A stretch of DNA of 64,000 bases from Citrobacter sp. JGM124. GTDB taxonomy: Bacteria > Pseudomonadota > Gammaproteobacteria > Enterobacterales > Enterobacteriaceae. A program made the position numbers and the translations under genes. Below, one piece after another: positions 57,087-64,000 of this stretch (positions are counted from its first letter, which is position 1; every line of letters begins with the position of its first letter). The notes under the pieces were generated by a model. The model was not told the DNA's origin. It ran no database searches and saw nothing but the letters and a program-made list of their open reading frames with translations. Where the stretch lies: the NCBI RefSeq assembly GCF_018257795.1, contig NZ_JAERJD010000003.1, forward strand, positions 124,001 to 188,000. Reading direction: 5' to 3'.

Positions 57087-60000
57087 TTGAACGCGGCAAG
57101 TTTCGCTCACTCACACTGGTTAACTGGAATGGCTTTTTTGCCCGAACTTTTGATCTCGATGAACTGGTTACCACGTTATCGGGGGGAAATGGGGCCGGTA
57201 AGTCAACCACCATGGCGGCTTTTGTCACCGCGCTTATTCCTGATTTGACCCTGCTGCATTTCCGTAATACCACCGAGGCTGGTGCCACTTCAGGCTCAAG
57301 GGATAAGGGCTTGCACGGCAAGCTGAAAGCCGGGGTCTGTTATGCAGTGCTGGATGTGATGAACTCTCGTCACCAGCGAGTAATGGTCGGGGTTAGACTG
57401 CAACAAGTCGCAGGCCGTGACCGTAAAGTGGATATCAAACCCTTTGCGATTCAGGGACTGCCAACCTCATACCAGCCGACCCAACTGCTTACCGAAACCT
57501 TGAATGAGCGTCAGGCAAGGGTACTGAGCCTGAATGAATTAAAAGATAACGTTGAGGCGATTGAAGGCGTTCAGTTTAAGCAGTTTAGCTCCATCACTGA
57601 ATATCATGCCCTGATGTTTGATCTGGGGATTGTTGCCCGTCGTCTGCGCACCGCGTCTGATCGCAGTAAATATTATCGCCTGATTGAAGCGTCACTGTAC
57701 GGTGGTATATCCAGTGCGATTACCCGTTCCCTGCGTGATTATCTGTTGCCAGAAAATGGTGGGGTGCGTAAAGCCTTCCAGGATATGGAGGCTGCATTAC
57801 GGGAAAACCGTTTAACACTGGAGGCGATTCGTGTCACCCAGTCTGACCGTGACCTGTTTAAGCATTTGATAACAGAAGCCACTCATTATGTGGCGGCAGA
57901 CTACATGCGTCATGCGAATGAACGCCGGGTACATCTGGACAAAGCCCTGGAGTGGCGTCGGGAACTCTTTACCAGCCGCCAGCAACTGGCCACTGAGCAA
58001 TATAAGCATGTGGATATGGCCCGGGAACTGGCCGAGCACAGTGGTGCGGAAGAGGACCTGGAAGCAGCATACCAGGCTGCCAGCGATAACCTGAATTTGG
58101 TGCAAACGGCTATTCGTCAGCAAGAGAAAATCGAGCGCTATGAAACGGATCTCGAAGAGCTGCAGCACCGTCTTGAAGAGCAAAGTGAAATTGTTGCCGA
58201 AGCGATTGAGCAACAAGAAGAAAATGAAGCTCGGGCAGAAGCAACCGACCAGGAAGTGGATGAGCTGAAAAGCCAGCTCGCAGATTATCAGCAAGCTCTG
58301 GATGTGCAGCAGACGCGGGCGATTCAGTATCAGCAAGCTCTCGAAGCACTGGAACGCGCGCGTGCTTCATGCCATCTGCCAGATTTGACCCTCGACAGTG
58401 CTGAAGAGTGGCTGGAAACTTTCCAGGCGAAAGAGAGTGAAGCCACTGATACCTTGCTGTCACTGGAACAGAAAATTCGTGTTGCTGAGGCGGCACATAG
58501 TCAGTTTGAACAAGCTTATCAATTGCTGACCGCAATTAATGGGCCGGTAAACCGTGCCGATGCCTGGGACACGGCACGTGAATTGATCCGTGACAGTCAT
58601 AACCAGCGCCATTTGTCGGACCAGGTGCAGCCCTTACGTATGCGCCTTAATGAGCTCGAGCAGCGCCGTCGTGATCAGCAAGAAGCTGAACGTTTACTGA
58701 CGGAATTTTGTAAGCGCCAGGGCAAAATTATTGACCCTCAAGACCTTGAAGCATTGCATGATGAGCTGGAGGCGAGCATTGCCACCCTTCAACAGCAAGT
58801 TTCTGAGGCCAGTGAGCAGCGCGCGGCATTACGCCAGGAACTGGAACAGCTCCAGGGACGCGTTAAAACCTTAAGTTTACGTGCACCGGTTTGGATTGCT
58901 GCTCAAACCAGCCTGAATCAGCTTTGTGAACAAAGTCATGAGCAGTTTGAAACCAGCCAGCAAGTGACTGAGTATATGCAGCAGTTGCTGGAACTTGAGC
59001 GTGAGTCCACGGTAGAACGTGACGAGGTGGGGAATAAAAAGCGTCTGGTTGATGAAGAGATAACACTGTTAAGTCAGCCTGGAGGGGCAGGTGATCCACG
59101 CCTTAACGCCCTGGCTGAACGTTTCGGTGGTGTACTGTTGTCAGAAATCTATGATGATATCAGTCTTGATGATGCGCCTTATTTCTCTGCTCTTTATGGC
59201 CCGTCCCGGCACGCTATTGTCGTACCCGATCTCAAACTGGTACGGGAGCATCTTGAGAGCCTGGAAGAGTGCCCGGAAGACCTCTATTTGATTGAAGGGG
59301 ACCCGTCAGCCTTTGATGACAGTGTCTTCAGCGTCGAGGAACTGAGTGGCGCGGTACTGGTTAAGACCGCTGACAGGCAGTGGCGTTATTCGCGTTTACC
59401 GGAGCTGCCACTCTTTGGCCGTGCAGCCCGGGAAAACCGCATTGAAGCGTTGCATGCTGAACGGGAATCATTAGCAGAACGTTTTGCGACACTTTCCTTC
59501 GATGTGCAGAAAAACCAGCGCCTCCACCAGGCATTCAGTCGTTTCATTGGCCAGCATTTGGGTGTTGCTTTTGATGATGATCCTGAAGTGGAACTGCGCC
59601 AGCTTAACAGCCGTCGTGGGGAGCTTGAGCGGGCTATCAGCCAGCATGATAATGCCACACAGCACCAACGTCAGCAGTATGAACAGGCCAAAGAAGGGGT
59701 CAGCCAGCTCAACCGCCTGTTACCACGCCTTGGCGTATTAAGTGATGAAACACTGATTGATCGCTGTGAAGAGATCCAGGCGCATTTTGAAGAGGCCCAA
59801 GAGGCCGCACGCTTTATTCAGCAACAGGGTCATTCTTTGACGAAACTGGAAGCTATTGCCAGTGTGTTGCAAAGTGATCCGGAGCAGTTTGAACAGCTGA
59901 AAGACGATTATGCCCATGCCCAGCAGATGCAGCGGGATGCCCGTCAGCGAGCCTTCTCATTAACCGAAGTCGTACAACGCCGTGCTCACTTTAGTTATAG

Positions 60001-61540
60001 CGATTCGGCTGCCATGCTGGATGGAAACAGTGACCTGAATGAGAAATTGCGTCAGCGTCTGACTCAGGCGGAAAGCGACCGTGCCCGTGCCCGGGATACC
60101 CTGCGTCAGCATTCTCAGCAACTGGGGCAGTATCATCAGTTACTGGCGTCGCTGAAAAGTGCTTTTGACACCAAAAATGAGTTACTGAAAGAGCTCTATA
60201 AAGAGCTACAGGATATTGGTGTTCGTGCCGATAACGGGGCTGAAGAGCGGGCACGCATCCGCCGTGATGAGTTGCATGCCAGTCTGAACAGTAACCGCTC
60301 ACGCCGCAATCAACTGGAAAAACAGACCGCGCTTTGTGAAGCGGAGATGAGTAACCTCACGCGCCGGCTGAAGCAGCTGGAACGCAGTTATCTGGAAATC
60401 CGTGAACAGGTCGTCACTGCGAAAGCAGGCTGGTGTGCGGTCATGCGGATGGTGAAAGATAATGGCGTCGAGCGTCGCTTACATCGCCGTGAGCTGGCTT
60501 ACCAGTCTGCGGATGAATTGCGATCAATGTCGGATAAAGCGCTGGGAGCACTGCGCCTGGCTGTTGCCGATAATGAACATCTGCGTGACGTGTTACGCCT
60601 GTCAGAAGATCCTAAACGACCTGAAAGGAAAATTCAGTTCTTTGTCGCCGTCTACCAGCATCTGCGTGAACGTATTCGTCAGGATATTATTCGCACTGAT
60701 GACCCGGTTGAAGCGATTGAGCAGATGGAGATTGAACTCAGCCGTCTGACCGAGGAGCTGACTTCCCGTGAACAGAAACTGGCTATCAGTTCTCGCAGTG
60801 TGGCCAATATTATTCGCAAAACTATACAGCGGGAGCAGAACAGGATACGTATGCTTAACCAGGGGCTGCAAAGTGTCTCCTTTGGTCAGGTGAACAGTGT
60901 ACGTTTGAATGTGAATGTACGTGAAGCTCACTCCACACTGCTGACGGTGTTATCTGAACAGCATGAGCAACATCAGGATCTGTTTAACAGTAACCGTCTG
61001 ACTTTCTCTGAAGCCTTGGCGAAACTCTATCAACGTCTTAATCCACAGGTTGATATGGGGCAGCGTACACCACAAACCATTGGTGAAGAGTTACTGGATT
61101 ACCGCAACTATCTGGAAATGGAAGTTGAGGTTAACCGTGGGTCTGATGGCTGGTTACGTGCAGAGAGTGGTGCACTGTCTACCGGGGAAGCGATTGGTAC
61201 GGGGATGTCCATCCTGGTGATGGTGGTACAAAGCTGGGAAGAGGAATCCAGCCGCTTACGTGGGAAAGATATCTCCCCTTGCCGACTGTTATTCCTTGAT
61301 GAAGCGGCCCGTCTGGATGCGAAGTCCATTGCAACCTTGTTTGAGTTGTGTGAACGGCTACAAATGCAGTTAATCATTGCGGCACCGGAAAATATTAGCC
61401 CGGAAAAAGGCACCACCTATAAGCTGGTGCGTAAAGTGTTCCAGAATACGGAACATGTCCATGTGGTTGGTCTGCGGGGGTTTGCCCCCCCAGTGGCAGC
61501 TGAGGCATTGCCTGAATCTGAGTCACAGGATGCCTCCTGA
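57083..61540 (+). CDS. mukB: Chromosome partition protein MukB (SMC-like ATPase)
   Basis: MukB is the SMC-type motor of the enterobacterial condensin. It is 1485 residues (E. coli 1486). The N-terminal head has Walker [10 protein letters not shown] at residues 34-42. Two long coiled-coil arms flank the hinge (about residues 650-790, region [17 protein letters not shown]). The C-terminal head has the signature [12 protein letters not shown] and Walker [14 protein letters not shown]. It overlaps mukE by 4 bases and ends in a strong terminator. Confidence 0.98.
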   Translation: MIERGKFRSLTLVNWNGFFARTFDLDELVTTLSGGNGAGKSTTMAAFVTALIPDLTLLHFRNTTEAGATSGSRDKGLHGKLKAGVCYAVLDVMNSRHQRVMVGVRLQQVAGRDRKVDIKPFAIQGLPTSYQPTQLLTETLNERQARVLSLNELKDNVEAIEGVQFKQFSSITEYHALMFDLGIVARRLRTASDRSKYYRLIEASLYGGISSAITRSLRDYLLPENGGVRKAFQDMEAALRENRLTLEAIRVTQSDRDLFKHLITEATHYVAADYMRHANERRVHLDKALEWRRELFTSRQQLATEQYKHVDMARELAEHSGAEEDLEAAYQAASDNLNLVQTAIRQQEKIERYETDLEELQHRLEEQSEIVAEAIEQQEENEARAEATDQEVDELKSQLADYQQALDVQQTRAIQYQQALEALERARASCHLPDLTLDSAEEWLETFQAKESEATDTLLSLEQKIRVAEAAHSQFEQAYQLLTAINGPVNRADAWDTARELIRDSHNQRHLSDQVQPLRMRLNELEQRRRDQQEAERLLTEFCKRQGKIIDPQDLEALHDELEASIATLQQQVSEASEQRAALRQELEQLQGRVKTLSLRAPVWIAAQTSLNQLCEQSHEQFETSQQVTEYMQQLLELERESTVERDEVGNKKRLVDEEITLLSQPGGAGDPRLNALAERFGGVLLSEIYDDISLDDAPYFSALYGPSRHAIVVPDLKLVREHLESLEECPEDLYLIEGDPSAFDDSVFSVEELSGAVLVKTADRQWRYSRLPELPLFGRAARENRIEALHAERESLAERFATLSFDVQKNQRLHQAFSRFIGQHLGVAFDDDPEVELRQLNSRRGELERAISQHDNATQHQRQQYEQAKEGVSQLNRLLPRLGVLSDETLIDRCEEIQAHFEEAQEAARFIQQQGHSLTKLEAIASVLQSDPEQFEQLKDDYAHAQQMQRDARQRAFSLTEVVQRRAHFSYSDSAAMLDGNSDLNEKLRQRLTQAESDRARARDTLRQHSQQLGQYHQLLASLKSAFDTKNELLKELYKELQDIGVRADNGAEERARIRRDELHASLNSNRSRRNQLEKQTALCEAEMSNLTRRLKQLERSYLEIREQVVTAKAGWCAVMRMVKDNGVERRLHRRELAYQSADELRSMSDKALGALRLAVADNEHLRDVLRLSEDPKRPERKIQFFVAVYQHLRERIRQDIIRTDDPVEAIEQMEIELSRLTEELTSREQKLAISSRSVANIIRKTIQREQNRIRMLNQGLQSVSFGQVNSVRLNVNVREAHSTLLTVLSEQHEQHQDLFNSNRLTFSEALAKLYQRLNPQVDMGQRTPQTIGEELLDYRNYLEMEVEVNRGSDGWLRAESGALSTGEAIGTGMSILVMVVQSWEEESSRLRGKDISPCRLLFLDEAARLDAKSIATLFELCERLQMQLIIAAPENISPEKGTTYKLVRKVFQNTEHVHVVGLRGFAPPVAAEALPESESQDAS

Positions 61541-61565
61541 TCATCAACACTGACAGGTAAACTAA

Positions 61566-61590
61566 AAAACGGGGAAACCCGTTTTTTTTT
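61566..61590 (+). terminator. Terminator of cmoM-mukFEB
   Basis: A perfect 8-bp stem AAAACGGG/CCCGTTTT with GAAA tetraloop, ending in a run of nine T. Confidence 0.93.
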
Positions 61591-61757
61591 CAAAAAAAAA
61601 TGACGGTTTAGCACATTCGCAGGCCACCAAGTGACAGCATGATAAGAATATGTTCTCGTCAGGATGTGTTTTAAACGGGCAAACGGCGTTAACTGTTTAT
61701 ATACTGAAGATATATATTGCGCAAAATGTCGGGCAAATATCATCAAAGGGGTACTGG

Positions 61758-63440
61758 ATGTTGTTGGCAAAAATGAAGAGTCTGCAATTGATAGTGATTG
61801 GCTGTAGTTTTATCGTCGGACTTGGGTTCGTTACCCGGGCCCATGCTGATGATCTGACTACGGCAGAAAATAATCACCCTGCGGTGACCGAGGTTGAGCA
61901 CGTAGCACCGCTGTCCGTTGAACAGAGCCGGGCGAAAATCCTGGCGAGCTTGCCTGTTGATTATACGCCAGTGTATCTCAATAGCTTATCTGAGCTTTAT
62001 GCCAAACGAGATATGCAGCCCATGTGGCAGGAAAACAGTGCTGTACATGCCTTTTCCCGGCAACTCGCTGAGGTCGCGATTGCGGGTATCCAGCCACAAT
62101 TTGCACACTGGGTAGAACAACTCACACAACCTACCGTTCAGGGCTTAGGACGGGATATTATGTTGTCGGATGCGATGCTTGGGTATCTGGATTATATTTC
62201 CAGCATTCCTGCTGAAGGCGCTCGCTGGTTGTATGGGGGCCATGTTTATCAGCCGAAAGTCCCCCCACAAAATATAGTCAACCAGTGGCAGGCGGCTATT
62301 AACCAGGGAGATGCCCTGGCTTTTATCGCTTCGTTAGAGCCAAACGGTTCCCAATATAATTCATTGCGCCAGTCCCTTCATGCTTTGATGCAACCGACGG
62401 CAGCCTGGCCACAACTACAGGATAATGTCACGCTCCGTCCTGGTGAAAATAGCCGTGATGTCCCGGCCTTGCGTCAGATCCTGAGCCGCAGCCTCAATAT
62501 GCCAGCCAGTAGCGATACCGTGCCTGAGACACAAGTCTATGGTTTAGACCTTGTGGAAAGTGTTAAGCAGTTTCAACGCCAGCAAGGGCTGGAGCCTGAT
62601 GGTGTTATTGGGGCTCAAACACGTTACTGGCTCAATGCGACACCTCAGCAACGGGCAGGAATTGTGGCATTAAATATGCAGCGCCTGCGATTACTGCCGG
62701 AAAAGGTTGATACCGGGATCATGGTCAATATCCCTGACTATTCGCTGGTCTATTATCTCAATGGCCATGAAGCGTTACAGTCAAGGGTGATTGTCGGGCG
62801 TCCCGACAGAAAGACCCCCCTGATGAGCAGTGCGCTGAATAATGTGGTGGTGAATCCCCCGTGGAATGTCCCCCAGTCACTGGCACGTAAAGATATTTTG
62901 CCCAAAGTACGCCAGGACCCGGGGTATTTGGATCGTCTTGGATACCGCATTTTTCGGGGCTGGAGTAATGACGCAGAAAGTGTGGACCCCTGGATGGTTG
63001 ACTGGTCGATGATCACCGAGAAAAATTTGCCCTTTCGTTTTCAGCAAAAGCCAGGGCAGAACAACGCACTGGGACGTTACAAATTTAACATGCCTAACTC
63101 CGAGTCTATCTATCTGCATGACACGCCGAATCATAACTTATTCCGCCGGGAGTCCCGGGCATTAAGTTCTGGTTGTGTCCGTGTCAATAAAGCTTCTGAG
63201 CTGGCGGATATGCTTTTGCAGGATGTGGGCTGGAATACCTCACGTATTTCAAGTGCCGTTGCGCAGGGGGATACCAGATACATTTCTATACGTCAGAATG
63301 TACCTGTGATGCTGTATTACCTGACGGCATTTAGCGAAGGAGATGGGCATATCGCATTTCGTACTGACATTTACAATTATGACAGTGCAGCCCGCGCCGG
63401 AGCGCAAAATGTGAGTAAAGCCCGTTTACTGCTTTTGTAA
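61758..63440 (+). CDS. ldtD: L,D-transpeptidase LdtD (YcbB)
   Basis: LdtD makes 3-3 crosslinks in peptidoglycan and can bypass penicillin-binding proteins. From the ATG at 61758, which has AAGGGG 6 bases upstream, it is 560 residues with a signal or anchor sequence at about residues 6-30. A scaffold domain, a peptidoglycan-binding domain ([20 protein letters not shown]) and the YkuD catalytic domain with the nucleophile cysteine in [12 protein letters not shown] follow. E. coli LdtD is 615 residues; the difference is a shorter linker in the segment before the peptidoglycan-binding domain, near residues 255-275. mepK follows 130 bases later. Confidence 0.94.
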   Translation: MLLAKMKSLQLIVIGCSFIVGLGFVTRAHADDLTTAENNHPAVTEVEHVAPLSVEQSRAKILASLPVDYTPVYLNSLSELYAKRDMQPMWQENSAVHAFSRQLAEVAIAGIQPQFAHWVEQLTQPTVQGLGRDIMLSDAMLGYLDYISSIPAEGARWLYGGHVYQPKVPPQNIVNQWQAAINQGDALAFIASLEPNGSQYNSLRQSLHALMQPTAAWPQLQDNVTLRPGENSRDVPALRQILSRSLNMPASSDTVPETQVYGLDLVESVKQFQRQQGLEPDGVIGAQTRYWLNATPQQRAGIVALNMQRLRLLPEKVDTGIMVNIPDYSLVYYLNGHEALQSRVIVGRPDRKTPLMSSALNNVVVNPPWNVPQSLARKDILPKVRQDPGYLDRLGYRIFRGWSNDAESVDPWMVDWSMITEKNLPFRFQQKPGQNNALGRYKFNMPNSESIYLHDTPNHNLFRRESRALSSGCVRVNKASELADMLLQDVGWNTSRISSAVAQGDTRYISIRQNVPVMLYYLTAFSEGDGHIAFRTDIYNYDSAARAGAQNVSKARLLLL

Positions 63441-63570
63441 AGGATGTGGCTAAAACAGAAATGCCAGACCTGACTGCCTTGACGCTTGAACCATGGCGGG
63501 TTAAGGTTTGGCAAGTTAGCGCAAAAGCGCACATTAAATAAACAATCACTCTATTTTTAGGCCCGGAATA

Positions 63571-64000
63571 ATGGATAGATTTAACGCTTATCGCCGCAGG
63601 CTGCTGGCTTTAGGAGGCGCGGCTCTCGGTGCATCACTGTTACCATTTCCCGCATTTGCTACGCTTTCTACCCCACGTCCGCGTATTCTGACACTGAGTA
63701 ATCTCAATACGGGTGAGTCACTAAAAACTGAATTCTTTGATGGTAAAGGTTATATCAAAGATGAGCTGACCCGGCTGAACCATTTTTTCCGTGATTACCG
63801 GGCGAATAAAGTCACCGCCATCGATCCGGCTCTGTTTGACCAGCTGTATCGCTTGCAGGTACTGCTTGATACCAGTAAACCGGTGCAGCTCATTTCTGGA
63901 TACCGCTCTGTTGATACCAATAATGGAATGCGCGCCCACCATCGTGGAGTGGCAAAAAAGAGTTACCATACCAAGGGCCAGGCGATGGATTTCCATATTG
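63571..64000 (+). CDS. mepK: Murein endopeptidase MepK (YcbK), 3' truncated by window edge
   Basis: MepK is a periplasmic M15A-type endopeptidase that cleaves 3-3 peptidoglycan crosslinks. The ATG at 63571 opens a frame that runs off the window with 143 codons present (E. coli YcbK 182). The N-terminus has a twin-arginine signal with RRRLLALGG. Conserved phrases are LISGYRSVDTNNGMR and SYHTKGQAMDFHI, the last holding the zinc-binding His and Asp. The stretch 63441-63570 before it shows nothing but the ribosome binding site CCGGAA. Confidence 0.93.
   Translation, partial: MDRFNAYRRRLLALGGAALGASLLPFPAFATLSTPRPRILTLSNLNTGESLKTEFFDGKGYIKDELTRLNHFFRDYRANKVTAIDPALFDQLYRLQVLLDTSKPVQLISGYRSVDTNNGMRAHHRGVAKKSYHTKGQAMDFHI

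Noticed and set aside
57812-58336. 174-codon open frame antisense to mukB
   Set aside because: Lies wholly inside the mukB coiled coil; the leucine/phenylalanine-rich translation is the reverse complement of Gln/Glu-rich coding.

Overview
The window is a chromosomal segment of a Gram-negative enterobacterium (order Enterobacterales). The backbone gene order ftsK-lolA-rarA-serS ... pflA-pflB-focA-ycaO ... serC-aroA-cmk-rpsA-ihfB-comEC-msbA-lpxK-ycaQ-ycaR-kdsB ... elyC-cmoM-mukFEB-ldtD-mepK is the one known from E. coli K-12, and the proteins align with their E. coli counterparts almost end to end. Genus is not resolved from sequence alone. The dmsABC/ycaC block that E. coli carries after serS and the ycbJ gene it carries after kdsB are absent, so this is not E. 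coli itself; a more distant family member such as an Erwiniaceae relative is possible.

Layout. 1-5.5 kb: division/lipoprotein/repair/tRNA charging genes on the plus strand (partial ftsK, lolA, rarA, serS). 5.5-13.3 kb: ycaD (MFS) facing the anaerobic formate block focA-pflB with pflA and ycaO, all four on the minus strand. 13.6-26.7 kb: a dense plus-strand housekeeping run (serC-aroA, cmk, rpsA, ihfB, comEC, msbA-lpxK, ycaQ, ycaR-kdsB). 26.7-53.4 kb: an accessory insertion of about 26.7 kb between kdsB and elyC. It holds a family-25 glycosyltransferase, a 1.5 kb AT-rich stretch with a probable gene remnant, an AT-rich seven-gene chaperone/usher fimbrial operon, and a complete myo-inositol catabolic cluster. 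53.4-64 kb: elyC, cmoM, the mukFEB condensin operon, ldtD and the start of mepK.

How the inositol genes fit together. IolT would import myo-inositol; IolG oxidises it to scyllo-inosose; IolE dehydrates that; IolD opens the ring; IolB isomerises the product; IolC phosphorylates it and its fused C-terminal aldolase-like domain would cleave the phosphate ester; IolA converts malonate semialdehyde to acetyl-CoA. The RpiR-type IolR repressor sits at the far end. The genes form about seven transcription units. Extra members are a YdgJ-like scyllo-inositol dehydrogenase, an aldo-keto reductase, an IolI/Hyi-like isomerase, a GlcG/HbpS-like protein, a YhhS-like MFS protein and, unusually, a stand-alone EIIA-Glc domain downstream of iolD. 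I found three near-matches to a GGAA-N6-TTCC operator upstream of iolD/iolC, iolG and iolR, a helically phased TTTCA(C/T) repeat array between iolD and iolC, and a CRP-like site upstream of the iolE operon.

The best second-look items are the free EIIA-Glc protein in the inositol cluster, the candidate IolR operators and phased repeats, the perfect FNR box stranded upstream of ycaD where dmsABC would be in E. coli, the HbpS-like protein heading the iolE operon, and the fimbrial operon with two chaperones, one usher and a two-domain tip adhesin. I saw no tRNA, rRNA, CRISPR array, transposase, integrase or origin.
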